64,000 nt of DNA from Saprospiraceae bacterium (GCA_016714025.1 JADJOB010000001.1:1-64000), one strand, 5' to 3'. Shown: positions 9,113 to 18,069, counted from the stretch's first letter. Program-made: numbers and translations. Notes: a model not told the origin generated them from the sequence alone.

Positions 9113-9979
9113 TTAGTTATTTAGCGGTTTCATGTTGTAGCGCTTAAACAAACGTTTCAGTCTTTTAAATGCGTGATCGCGTACCTGGCGCATGCGCTCT
9201 ACTGAAATACCAAAGGATTCGGCAACTTCATCCAATCCTTTGGGCATGGTGCCTTCTAAGCCATACAACAAGGTGATCACTTCACGTTCTCTGGGTGACA
9301 ACTGAATCAATGCAAATTTTAGTTCTTCCTTCATGGAATCCTTCATCAAGCCCATATCAGGTGCTGCAATGGAATCATCGCCAATGGTGTCAATGAATTC
9401 AAAGCTGCCCTCCTGGCCATCAACCGGAGAATCCAAAGAAATGGTTTTATTGTTGGATTGTAGAATGTTATATACGTCTTCCGGTTTCATACCAAACAAC
9501 TCTGATATTTCTTCAGGGCTTGGTTCTCTTTCAAATTGTTGTAAAAAAGATTGATACGCGGTATTGATTTGTTTTTGACTGTGAAATTTATTGTAAGGCA
9601 AACGAATCATTCTTGAATTCTCAATGATGGCTGTTAAAATGGATTGACGAATCCACCAAACTGCAAACGTTATAAATTTAAAACCACGTGTTTCATCAAA
9701 ACGCTTAGCCGCTTTCAATAAACCGACATTGCCTTCATTGATCAGATCGTTTAAGGTGAGTCCGTTGTTTTGATATTGTTTGGCAACACTTACAACAAAT
9801 CTCAAGTTGGCTTGTACCAATTTATCTAAAGCATCCTGATCGCCTGATTTAATTCGTTTGGCTAACTCCACTTCTTCCTCCGGGGCAATGGTTTCTATTC
9901 TAGCAATATCTGCCAGATAGCGTTCGAGCGCAATGCTCTCCCTGTTGGTGATTTTTTGTGAAATTTTTAATTGCCGCAT
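9113..9979 (-). CDS. rpoD: Primary RNA polymerase sigma factor (RpoD/SigA)
   Basis: A 288-aa sigma-70 protein starting MRQLKISQKITNRESIALER, the standard start of the Bacteroidota housekeeping sigma, which lacks region 1.1. Region 1.2 is about 15-45. Region 2 contains LTLNDLINEGNVGLLKAAKR, FDETRGFKF and FAVWWIRQSI (the core-binding and -7 element parts). Region 3 is about 130-205. Region 4 has SPREREVITLLYGLEG and the recognition helix SFGISVERMRQVRDHAFKRL. It directs core polymerase to promoters of the TTTG/TANNTTTG type. It lies downstream of pnp on the same strand, an arrangement common in the phylum. Confidence 0.93.
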   Translation of the reverse strand: MRQLKISQKITNRESIALERYLADIARIETIAPEEEVELAKRIKSGDQDALDKLVQANLRFVVSVAKQYQNNGLTLNDLINEGNVGLLKAAKRFDETRGFKFITFAVWWIRQSILTAIIENSRMIRLPYNKFHSQKQINTAYQSFLQQFEREPSPEEISELFGMKPEDVYNILQSNNKTISLDSPVDGQEGSFEFIDTIGDDSIAAPDMGLMKDSMKEELKFALIQLSPREREVITLLYGLEGTMPKGLDEVAESFGISVERMRQVRDHAFKRLKRLFKRYNMKPLNN

Positions 9980-10017
9980 CTGTTTGAAAAAAAATCAAAC
10001 AAACTTACGGAATAATT

Positions 10018-10134
10018 TGGGTTCAAGGGGCTGAAGCCTGACAAATCAAATAGGTTCAAGAAGTTGAACGCTGACTAATATAATGGGTTCAAAGTATTGA
10101 ACTCATACAATGCAATGGGTTCAAAGTATTGAAC
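10018..10134. repeat. Four tandem ~32-base repeats with an internal palindrome
   Basis: The units start (G/A)GGTTCAAG/A, and each contains a mirror arm: GGTTCAAGAAGTTGAACG, GGTTCAAAGTATTGAACT and GGTTCAAAGTATTGAACCC. The spacers are ACTAATATAATG, CATACAATGCAATG and similar. They fill the gap between pnp and the sigma factor. They could form small hairpins in the pnp-rpoD transcript. Confidence 0.65.
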
Positions 10135-10150
10135 CCGAAAAATGCGAAGC

Positions 10151-12318
10151 TTAGAAAGAGGAGCTTCCGTCTTTTGGCATGATTGCTTTTCTGGATAAAC
10201 GTAGTTTACCTGTCTTTGGATCGACTCCAATCAGTTTTACTTTGACGTGATCTCCTACTTTAAATACATCTTCTACATTGTCGATGCGGCTGTGAGACAT
10301 TTCACTGACGTGCAACAAACCGGATTTGTTTCTAAAGTCAACAAATACTCCGAATGGAAAGATCGATGCAACAGTTGCATCGTATACATCTCCGATCTGA
10401 GGTGAAAAGGTAATTTTTTCAATCATGGCAATGGCTTGATCCATTCCTTCCTTATTGGTACCAGCTACGTTTATAATTCCTTTATCGCCTACTTCCTCGA
10501 TATTAATTTTAGTACCGGTTTTGGCTTGCATTTCCTGGATAATTTTACCACCGGGTCCAATCACTGCACCTATAAAGCTTTTCTCAATGATGATTTCAAT
10601 AATCCTTGGAGCATGGGGTTTCAAATCCGGATTTGGAACTGAAATCGTCTCAGCCATTTTATCTAAAATATGAAGACGGCCTTGTTTTGCCTGGTTCAAT
10701 GCTTCTTCCAGTAATTCATAAGAAAGTCCGTCGATTTTCATATCCATTTGCGTTCCGCAAATTCCCTGAGCCGTTCCGGTTACTTTAAAGTCCATATCGC
10801 CCAACGCATCTTCGTCACCCAGGATGTCGGTCAGAATAGAAGTTTTACCTCCTTCTGAAATCAAACCCATTGCAATTCCTGAAATTGGTTTTTTACAGGA
10901 ACCCCGGCATCCATTAAAGCCAGAGATGCAGCACACACAGTGGCCATGGAAGACGAACCATTTGATTCGAGGATATCCGAAACAATCCGGGTAGTATATG
11001 CGAATGTATCCGGCATAATTTTACGCAAAGAGCGCGCCGCTAAATTTGCATGGCCAACTTCTCTACGGCCGGGACCGCGGGAGGGTCTTGCTTCTCCAAC
11101 TGAAAAAGCAGGAAAATTATAATGCAGGATAAATTTTTCGTTGTAAAGATTGAATGCATTGTCAATCAGCATTTCATCGTCTTTGGTTCCCAGTGTTACA
11201 GATGTCAAAGACTGGGTTTCTCCCCGATTGAAAATTGCAGAACCGTGAGCAGCCGGCAAATATTCAATTTCTGTCCAAATTGGACGGACTTCGTCTTTGG
11301 CTCTTCCATCCAAACGTTTGCCTGAATCGAGTACCATATGACGAATGGTATGTTTCTTTAATTTATCGAAATACGCAGCGATTTTTCGCTTGTTTTCGGT
11401 GGTATATTCTTCACCTTTGGTGGCAGTCAACATTTCTACACAAGACTTCAGGATGGCATCAAAACCATCTTTGCGCGCATGTTTTTCCAAAGCCGATTCC
11501 GCAATTGTTTTGATTTGAGTTGCCGCATTGGTTTGCAAGAAATCCGTTAATTCCTGATCTTCTTCCACTACTGGAATTTCCCGTTTTTTAGCAACGGATT
11601 CGCCTAACATATCAGCAAGGGTCAACTGAGCACGACACTGAACTTTAATGGCTTCATGCGCAACTTTAATGGCTTCGATCAATTCATGTTCCTGACACTC
11701 ATTGGCTTCCCCTTCAACCATCATGAGGTTTTTTAATGTAGCTGCTACGATGATGTCTAAGGTAGCGCGAGCCAGGTCTGTACGATTTGGGTTTACAACA
11801 TAATTGCCATCAATTTTAGCAACCCGAACTTCTGAAATTGGACCTTCCCAAGGAATATCTGAGCAAGATAATGCGGTTGAAGCTGCCAAGCCGGCCAATG
11901 CATCGGGCATGGTTTCAGCATCTCCTGAAATCAGGTTTATAATAATCTGGGTTTCTGTAAGATAGGTATCAGCAAACAATGGGCGGATTGCGCGATCTAC
12001 CAATCGGGAAATCAACACTTCATAATCTGATAGTTTGGATTCTCTTCTAAAGAAATTACCAGGAATTTTACCAGCGGCTGCAAATTTTTCCTGATAGTCA
12101 ACAGACAGCGGGAAGAAATCCTGCCCTTCTTTAGCTTCCTTGTTTGAAACTACTGAAGCAAACAACATCGTTTTGCCCAATTTGACGACGGCCGAGCCAT
12201 GCGCCTGGGTGCCTAATTTTCCGGTTTCTAGGATGACCTCACGCCCATCGGGAAGTTGAAATGAGGTAGAGAAAGGCGTTTTTAAACCCATAAAATAAAA
12301 TCTTAATATGTTAATCAA
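10151..12318 (-). pseudogene. pnp: Polyribonucleotide nucleotidyltransferase (one frameshift)
   Basis: PNPase degrades RNA 3' to 5' using phosphate. The first part (12318 downward) has the first RNase PH domain, the helical linker and the start of the second RNase PH domain (SGKRLDGRAKDEVRPIWTEI, RGETQSLTSVTLGT). The second part has [13 protein letters not shown], then the KH domain ([20 protein letters not shown]) and the S1 domain ([20 protein letters not shown]), ending with [14 protein letters not shown]. The frame is lost at 10889-10894, six T on the + strand: one more base gives [14 protein letters not shown]. The joined length of about 722 aa is normal. An error in the sequence is more likely than a dead gene. 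It follows rpsO, the classic rpsO-pnp order. Confidence 0.9.
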
Positions 12319-12394
12319 TGTGGGGCTACTCTTTAGTCCCCTGGTACTCTAAATAAACTGGCTGATCCGTTGAAGCAGAAAATCCTGATTCGTT

Positions 12395-12670
12395 TTACTT
12401 TCTCAGACCTAATTGGTCAAGAATGGCTTTGTAACGAGCTAAATCCTTACTGTGTAAGTAGTTAAGTAACTGTTTCCGTTTTCCTACCAAATGAAGTAAG
12501 GCTCTTCTGCAAGAGTGATCTTTTTTATTGGTTTGAAGATGGTCGGAAAGTCCTTTGATTCTAGCAGTGAAAAGCGCTATTTGAGACTCTGTTTTTCCGG
12601 TGTTTTTATCAGAACCACCAAACTGTTTAAAGATGCCTGCTTTAGCCTCTTTAGTTAAGAAAGAACCCAT
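12395..12670 (-). CDS. rpsO: 30S ribosomal protein S15
   Basis: A 91-aa protein starting MGSFLTKEAKAGIFKQFGGS and containing DKNTGKTESQIALFTARIKG, then DHSCRRALLHLVGKRKQLLN and YLHSKDLARYKAILDQLGLR, the complete S15 helix bundle that binds 16S rRNA in the central domain. An ATG 24 bases further out would add MVTFNTIK, which is not found in S15, so the start at 12670 is preferred. It lies 76 bases before pnp on the same strand. S15 often controls its own mRNA, but no specific leader structure was identified. Confidence 0.95.
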   Translation of the reverse strand: MGSFLTKEAKAGIFKQFGGSDKNTGKTESQIALFTARIKGLSDHLQTNKKDHSCRRALLHLVGKRKQLLNYLHSKDLARYKAILDQLGLRK

Positions 12671-12774
12671 TTTAATTGTATTAAAAGTTACCAAATGTGA
12701 TCACTAAGATCAGTTTTAGCGCCGCAAATATAGGATAAATGTTTGAATTAGGGAAATAAATGTGGGAAAAGGGG

Positions 12775-13060
12775 GCTGGAGGGAGGGAAGGCTGTTAGGC
12801 TGTTAGACTGTTAGGCTGATGGACTGATGGACTGATGGACTGGAGGGCTGGAGGGCTGGAGGGCTTAGACTATTAGACTGCTAGATTATTGGACTGTTAG
12901 GGAGGAGGGTTTTTGGTATGTTGAGCATTTTAGACTGACTGACCCCTGACTACTAATTTCTGACTACTAATTTTGACTGACTGACCCCTGACTACTAATT
13001 TCTGACTACTAATTTTGACTGACTGACCCCTGACTACTAATTTCTGACTACTAATTTTGG
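12775..13060. repeat. Degenerate short tandem repeats
   Basis: First comes an 8-12 base repeat of the type GGACTGAT / GGAGGGCT / TTAGACTG (12785-12905). Then come three copies of a ~45-base phrase built from CTGACCCCTGACTACTAATT and TCTGACTACTAATTTTGA (12938-13055). The same phrases recur at 23.4-23.85, 28.9-29.25, 31.0-31.5 and, inverted, 35.0 kb. No gene is present in 12695-13133. Confidence 0.7.
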
Positions 13061-13133
13061 TGGCTGTTGGATTAAATTATAGCATTGCTGATTAATAAAA
13101 TTTGTACTTTTATTGATTGAATTAGGGAAATAA

Positions 13134-13532
13134 ATGGGAAAATTCGCTGTTCTCAGTTGTTTATTTGTTCTTGTAGCATGCCATAAGGAACCTGTAAAAG
13201 ATTGCTTTTCAGAAATTCCGGCATTGAGCATTTATGGTGAATGGAATGCTGAACTCATAAACAGTCAATCCACAAAAGGCACCTTGAGTTTTTCAGCTTT
13301 TAGGACCTTTACCAGTAATCCGGCTGATTTAATTATTCCGAATAAATTTTTTGGTGCTTTTTTAAGCAGCCAGAAATTTAGCATTGATTCAGTAGGAATA
13401 CGATTTAGTGGAATTTCAAGCGATCAGAAAAAACAAATTAACATTGACTATCTTTTTAGCAGTTATAAATGTGATTATATCGAATTAAAAAGTCTGGATC
13501 ATGCAGATACTAAATTAATTCTCACCCGGTAA
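13134..13532 (+). CDS. Lipoprotein, lipocalin-like small domain
   Basis: 132 aa. The signal peptide MGKFAVLSCLFVLVAC ends in a lipobox cysteine, so the protein is lipid-anchored. The body contains YGEWNAELINS, GTLSFSAFRTFTSNP and an IDSVGIRFSGISSDQKKQIN strand pattern. It resembles the next protein in layout (G-x-W-N near the start, F-x-x-x-G-T/F, a pair of strands, final LILTR/MTFSR), so the two are diverged tandem copies. Small Bacteroidota lipoproteins of this type adopt lipocalin-like barrels, but the ligand is unknown. Confidence 0.6.
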   Translation: MGKFAVLSCLFVLVACHKEPVKDCFSEIPALSIYGEWNAELINSQSTKGTLSFSAFRTFTSNPADLIIPNKFFGAFLSSQKFSIDSVGIRFSGISSDQKKQINIDYLFSSYKCDYIELKSLDHADTKLILTR

Positions 13533-13603
13533 GTTGTTCGTTGTGCATGATTAACATCACTTAAGCTTTATTAAAAAATTTTATTTAAATTATACAAATC
13601 AAC

Positions 13604-14014
13604 ATGAAAAATCAATTCTTCCATTGGGCATTCTTTGTCTTATCTATTGCTATGCTGTCTGCTTGTTCAGATGATGATGATAATTGTACACCAACAGCAG
13701 TTCCCACAAATATTATTGGAACATGGAACATCCAGATTAAAGGTTTAGGATTTAGTGAATCGGGTTCTGGTACTTTCAATGCGGATGGTACATTTTCAAC
13801 TGTTCCAGAGGATTTGCTTATTGATGGTGAATTAAATGGCAAAGCACTTCCAGTAAAAAAATATGTTGCTGATAGTACGAGTGTAACTTTTCGTGCGGTT
13901 GCAATTGATAATTCTGCATCTATTGGAAATACGGTTGATGTTAAATCCAATGCATGTAATAAAATAGTCTTTGATGTATTCGGTGGACTTGCAACAATGA
14001 CTTTTTCCAGATAA
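13604..14014 (+). CDS. Lipoprotein, lipocalin-like small domain
   Basis: 136 aa. The signal MKNQFFHWAFFVLSIAMLSAC ends in a lipobox, followed by an acidic SDDDDN stretch that often marks surface-directed lipoproteins in Bacteroidota. The body has IIGTWNIQIKGLGFSESGSG, GTFNADGTFSTVPEDLL and a last strand, IVFDVFGGLATMTFSR. The GTW-x(n)-GTFxxDGTF pattern is that of lipocalin-like domains. It lies 71 bases after its paralogue on the same strand. The function is unknown. Confidence 0.65.
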   Translation: MKNQFFHWAFFVLSIAMLSACSDDDDNCTPTAVPTNIIGTWNIQIKGLGFSESGSGTFNADGTFSTVPEDLLIDGELNGKALPVKKYVADSTSVTFRAVAIDNSASIGNTVDVKSNACNKIVFDVFGGLATMTFSR

Positions 14015-14039
14015 GGATTGGTTTTAGAAAGTCCAAATT

Positions 14040-14310
14040 AATATTTGTTGCCACGAATGTTGGACGAAATAAAGAAAGGAGGTTTGCCACGAATGCACGA
14101 ATGGAGCACGAATGGAGGACGAATTGAGGACGAATGAAGAAAGGAGGTTTGCCACGAATGCACGAATGGAAGACGAATGAAGAAAGGAGGATTGCCACGA
14201 ATGCACGAATTGAGGACGAATGAAGAAAGGAGGTTTGCCACGAATGCACGAATGGAGCACGAATGAAGAAAGAGGGATTGCCACGAATGCACGAATGGAG
14301 CACGAATAGA
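14040..14310. repeat. Nested tandem repeat (ACGAATG-based minisatellite)
   Basis: The basic words are GCACGAATG, GGACGAATG and AAGAAAGGAGG. They are combined into a larger unit, TTGCCACGAATGCACGAATG + (G/A)A(G/A)(C/G)ACGAATGAAGAAAGGA, repeated about five times. All three minus-strand frames stay open because of the word length, which produces artificial open frames. The array separates a lipoprotein gene from a DUF2911 gene and ends 59 bases before the latter. Confidence 0.8.
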
Positions 14311-14368
14311 ATTTGAATTTTGTGTGTATCTACGAATTTATTCGTAGGTTTGTGGAAACTATTTAAAT

Positions 14369-15475
14369 ATGAAGCTTTTATCATGGTGTTTCTTGTTCTT
14401 GTTTGTCGGGCAACTAAATGCTCAGATCCCTTTAACTACCGTGCCGGATGGTGGTAATAAAAAGGCCAGCATTTCGGAATGGATTGGTCTTACTGAAGTC
14501 CGCATTGATTACAGTCGACCGGGTGTTAAAGGGCGTGAAGGAAAGATTTGGGGTGAATTGGTACATTATGGCCTGGGAGATTTAGGGTTTGGGAATACCA
14601 AATTAGCTCCTTGGCGGGCAGGTGCAAATGAAAATACCACCATCAGCTTTTCGAATGATGTAAAAATAAATGGCCAGGATTTATCAGCTGGTAAATACGG
14701 TTTTTTTATTATTTATGATACTAGTTTCTGCACGCTCATTTTTTCAAAAAATAACAGTTCGTGGGGTGCTTTTTACTATGACCCAAGCGAAGATGCCCTT
14801 CGCGTTAAAGTAAAACCGGTCAAACTGGACCAAAGTGTTGAATGGTTGCAGTATATTTTTAAGAATCAAACCAACACATCTGCTGTGGTTGCTTTGCAAT
14901 GGGAAAAATTGGAAATTGCATTTACAGTAGAAGCAGATTACATTCGGGATCAATTGAATTCTTTTAGAAAAGAACTGCGCAGCGAGCGTGGATTTATTTG
15001 GCAGTCCTGGAATCAGGCAGCGCAATGGTGCGTTCAAAATAATACCAACCTGGATCAGGCATTGGTATGGGCTGATACCGCAACCAGTACTACATTCGGC
15101 GGACAAAATAGTTTTCAGGCCTGGACTACCAAATCACAAATTCTTCAAAAATTAAACAGAAGCGATGAAGCGTTTGCCACCATGCAAAAAATTCTACCCA
15201 CCGCCGGTATTTTTGAAGTCCACCAATATGCTCGTCAATTAATCGGCCTGAAATTATATAAACAAGCATTGGATGTTTTTAAAATGAATTATGAAAAACA
15301 TCCCAACACCTTTACAACCCTAGTGGGCATGACTCGTGGACTGTCAGCCAATGGAGCCTACGACAAAGCATTGACCTATGCAAGGCAAGCCCTGGAATTG
15401 GCACCGGATCCTGCTAATAAAATCAATGTGGAGGGAATGATTAAGAAGTTGATGGAAAGGAAGGATGTGAATTAA
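14369..15475 (+). CDS. DUF2911 domain protein with TPR repeats, secreted
   Basis: 368 aa. Signal peptide about 1-18 (MKLLSWCFLFLFVGQLNA). The DUF2911 domain, about 35-190, contains VRIDYSRPGVKGREGKIWGE, LAPWRAGANENTTISFSNDV and LSAGKYGFFIIYD. The second half is helical, with TPR-like repeats (SFQAWTTKSQILQKLNRSDE, YARQLIGLKLYKQALDVFKM and NGAYDKALTYARQALELAPD). It is probably periplasmic. DUF2911 proteins are frequent in Bacteroidota and have no defined activity. The gene stands alone, with repeats on both sides. Confidence 0.8.
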   Translation: MKLLSWCFLFLFVGQLNAQIPLTTVPDGGNKKASISEWIGLTEVRIDYSRPGVKGREGKIWGELVHYGLGDLGFGNTKLAPWRAGANENTTISFSNDVKINGQDLSAGKYGFFIIYDTSFCTLIFSKNNSSWGAFYYDPSEDALRVKVKPVKLDQSVEWLQYIFKNQTNTSAVVALQWEKLEIAFTVEADYIRDQLNSFRKELRSERGFIWQSWNQAAQWCVQNNTNLDQALVWADTATSTTFGGQNSFQAWTTKSQILQKLNRSDEAFATMQKILPTAGIFEVHQYARQLIGLKLYKQALDVFKMNYEKHPNTFTTLVGMTRGLSANGAYDKALTYARQALELAPDPANKINVEGMIKKLMERKDVN

Positions 15476-15477
15476 GG

Positions 15478-15600
15478 GAAATGCCGCAATTCTGCAATGG
15501 TGCAATTCTACAATGCTGAAATGTTGAAATGCTGAAATGCTGGAATGCTGGAATGCTGGAATGCTGGAATGCTGGAATGCTGGAATGCTGGAATGCAAAA
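15478..15600. repeat. 10-base tandem repeat (CTGGAATGCT)n
   Basis: A run of GCTGGAATGCTGGAATGCTG type units (at least seven), preceded by degenerate variants (TGCAATTCTACAATGCTGAA). It starts right after the DUF2911 stop. Confidence 0.85.
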
Positions 15601-15696
15601 TGTTTTGATCTTATAATTACCTTTTGGCTTTTGATAGGTATCACCTTATAAGAAATCAGATAAGTTCTGCTATTGGATTGCTATTGAAAAGCAGAT

Positions 15697-15726
15697 TTTG
15701 CAATTAGGATTGATTTTCTATATTTG
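15697..15726 (+). promoter_or_regulatory. Bacteroidota-type promoter
   Basis: TTTG at 15697-15700, an 18-base spacer, then TATATTTG at 15719-15726, a full match to the phylum's -33 TTTG / -7 TANNTTTG promoter. Transcription would start about 15 bases before the ATG at 15748. Confidence 0.6.
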
Positions 15727-15747
15727 TAGGGACACTAACCTTCTTTT

Positions 15748-16686
15748 ATGAAAAGCGGCATGCTTTTGTTTTGCTTTTTGATGATCTATGTTTCAAAGCT
15801 CGAAGGGCAAATGGACTCAGCTACACAAGCATCCATTATAAAAAGTTTGTCTGAATTTCGTTCGGAATTACTCAAAGACACTCAAAGTGTAATTGCCTAT
15901 GGCGTAGTTGTACATGAGAATGCAAAGTTAAATTGGGATAGCATCAATAATCTGCATACTTATTATTTTAATGATGAAATTCGGTACAATTTCCAGGAAT
16001 ACAATCGGCGCAATCTCGCAAATCTTTATGGAAAAAACAACATTCTCACCCAAATGAATATTGATATTCAAAAAGTAAAAAGTGAAAATCGTTACTTAGT
16101 CAGTGCCAACTATTATGGTTTAGTCGAAAATGCCTATCCATTCAATATAAATAAAAAGCTTACTCTTTTAAAAGAACTTGAATTTTATACTATACAAGAA
16201 GGAGATACAATCTATGATTTTGGGACTGGAATCATGTGCTTTGCACCTTTATTATGTTCCATTTATCCGAATCTAACAATCTATCTATTTGCACCACAGT
16301 TAAATAAAAATGAAATCAACGAGAATTATTTAATCAAACACTTCAATAGCTTTAAAGACGGTTCGAGCATAGAAATAATTGATCCAGACTTTAATTTTCA
16401 GAAAAACAATATCATTCAATACAAAAAAGTATTTTTTAACTGGCCAATTGGCTATTCCGACACTCCATTAAAAGTTCTAAAAAACACAAATAATATACTT
16501 CGTAAAGATGGTTATCTGTTTTTTACACAATACAAAAGATGGATACACAATGAAGTTGAACAGCCAAAATTTTTTCCAAGAGAGAAACTCAACAAATTAA
16601 CAAGTAAGGCAGGGTTAAAAATTATATCGGAATTACAATTGGATTCAAAAGTGATATATAAATGTGTTAAAGCGGAAACAAATTAA
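15748..16686 (+). CDS. Exported methyltransferase-fold protein (paralogue 1)
   Basis: 312 aa. An N-terminal hydrophobic signal (MKSGMLLFCFLMIYVSKLEG) is followed by a mature start QMDSATQ. The N-terminal 130 residues are helical and family-specific. A class I methyltransferase-like Rossmann core follows: strand and glycine loop TIYDFGTGIMCFAPLLCSIY with D157, G159 and G161; a second strand NLTIYLFAPQ; then KKVFFNWPIGY; and the typical LRKDGYLFFTQYKR turn and strand. The acidic residue that usually ends strand 2 and binds the SAM ribose is not obvious. A periplasmic SAM-dependent enzyme would be odd, since SAM is cytosolic. It may bind another ligand or be inactive. It has a good promoter and a downstream paralogue. 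Confidence 0.6.
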   Translation: MKSGMLLFCFLMIYVSKLEGQMDSATQASIIKSLSEFRSELLKDTQSVIAYGVVVHENAKLNWDSINNLHTYYFNDEIRYNFQEYNRRNLANLYGKNNILTQMNIDIQKVKSENRYLVSANYYGLVENAYPFNINKKLTLLKELEFYTIQEGDTIYDFGTGIMCFAPLLCSIYPNLTIYLFAPQLNKNEINENYLIKHFNSFKDGSSIEIIDPDFNFQKNNIIQYKKVFFNWPIGYSDTPLKVLKNTNNILRKDGYLFFTQYKRWIHNEVEQPKFFPREKLNKLTSKAGLKIISELQLDSKVIYKCVKAETN

Positions 16687-16766
16687 TTCTGAATTGCAAA
16701 TAAATTACTCGTCACTAATTTAAAATCTTAGCAATTAAATTTATTATTTGATTAAAAGCAAAGCGT

Positions 16767-17714
16767 ATGAATCGGTTCAAATTGGCTTTAGTTTATATTC
16801 TTCTGGTACCCTGGAGTCTTTCCAGCCAACTTGATTCAATGCATAGATTTAAAATGGTTAGTGGCCTTTCTAAATTTAGGGATGAACTCATGGCAGACAC
16901 AAACAAGGCCTTGGCTTTTGGTGTGTTGTCAGCTGAAGCCAAAAGAATCGCTAAAATCAGAAACTACGGTCCTATTTTTAATTATATGTGGCCCGATTTA
17001 TACTTTATGGAAATGAATGAACGATATCCGCATCGTTATTCCAGCTATTTTGATTCTAATAGTATTTTTAGTAAGAACAATATAAATGTGGACCAAATTA
17101 ATAATGAAAATCATTACTTAAGGTCTTCTATCAATTACGGATTTTATGAAAGAGAATATCCTTTTAAGATTAAAAACAACATGGATATTGAAAGGGAATT
17201 GGAATTTTTAGATATTCAAGAAAATGATTGCATTTTTGATTACGGTCCTGGAATGATGTGTCTGGCCCCTATTCTATGCAGCATCTACGATAGTATCACT
17301 GTTTATCAAGCTTTGTCAGGCCGTTACTTTGGTCATGTTTATAATGATAATTTTATTTCTCATTTTAATAGCTTTAAAAATGGTTCACAAAATTTAATAA
17401 TAGAAATAGCTCCATATACGGTTCCTGTATTTAATGGTTTGTATGATTTAATATTTATCAATTTTCCAATTCAAATAAATTTTGATATTGATAAACTTAT
17501 TATTGGAATTAAACAATCTTTAAAAAAAGATGGAAATCTGATTATTATGCATTTACATGGTTGCGAAGGCCCTCATATTCAACAATTAGAAACCTTATCG
17601 TATAGTAAAATACTTAATAAATTAAGGAAATCTGGATTCACAATTGAGAAAAAACTTGATTTAAAATGTAAATATTTATATAAATGTAAAATTGCTCCGG
17701 TAGCTAATCATTAA
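16767..17714 (+). CDS. Exported methyltransferase-fold protein (paralogue 2)
   Basis: 315 aa. A signal sequence MNRFKLALVYILLVPWSLSS is followed by QLDSM, parallel to the mature start of the upstream gene. Aligned landmarks are LSKFRDELMADT against LSEFRSELLKDT, NNINVDQINNENHYLRSSIN against MNIDIQKVKSENRYLVSANY, CIFDYGPGMMCLAPILCSIY (D158, G160, G162) against the same loop, and SHFNSFKNGSQ against KHFNSFKDGSS. The late turn SLKKDGNLIIMHLHG is methyltransferase-like. The 80-base gap and the same strand indicate a tandem duplication, probably cotranscribed. The conserved M-C-x-A-P-x-L-C-S-I-Y helix in both copies suggests a constrained, specific site. The substrate is unknown. Confidence 0.6.
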   Translation: MNRFKLALVYILLVPWSLSSQLDSMHRFKMVSGLSKFRDELMADTNKALAFGVLSAEAKRIAKIRNYGPIFNYMWPDLYFMEMNERYPHRYSSYFDSNSIFSKNNINVDQINNENHYLRSSINYGFYEREYPFKIKNNMDIERELEFLDIQENDCIFDYGPGMMCLAPILCSIYDSITVYQALSGRYFGHVYNDNFISHFNSFKNGSQNLIIEIAPYTVPVFNGLYDLIFINFPIQINFDIDKLIIGIKQSLKKDGNLIIMHLHGCEGPHIQQLETLSYSKILNKLRKSGFTIEKKLDLKCKYLYKCKIAPVANH

Positions 17715-18041
17715 GCATGAAATTGCTGTCAATAAGAATCTGAATCCATTTTTGAAATAGACTTTTGTGAAAATTAATTCTATTGAAAAGTTCATTCTTC
17801 TAAATAGCTCCAAACATGAACTTCCAAATAACTTAAATTACTTTTCTTGCCAGCGTGTTTGATACTCCAATTAAGCCTCGGCGAGGACGCCTTCGGCAAC
17901 TGGTAACTATGACCAAAATTCAATAGAAATAGGAGCTATAATAAACATCTAATTTGAACACAGCGCTTTATTTCTGATACTTTGACCTTTTGTGCAATAT
18001 CCAATTGCCCTTCTCCCCTCAAAATTAATTATTTGTTAAAG

Positions 18042-18057
18042 TACGAAGAACTTCGTA
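18042..18057 (+). promoter_or_regulatory. Palindrome before the outer-membrane barrel gene
   Basis: TACGAAG-AA-CTTCGTA is a perfect 7+2+7 inverted repeat, 12 bases before the first possible start codon. It could be an operator or an mRNA hairpin covering the start. The rest of 17715-18069 (355 bases) shows no gene. Confidence 0.45.
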
Positions 18058-18069
18058 TATATAAATAAA

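Noticed and set aside
14024..14384. Open frames of 84-147 aa on the minus strand over the ACGAATG array
   Set aside because: They exist in all three minus frames because the repeat word avoids stops. The translations are repetitive (HSWQTSFLHSSSIRAFVA type) and have no start signal or family.
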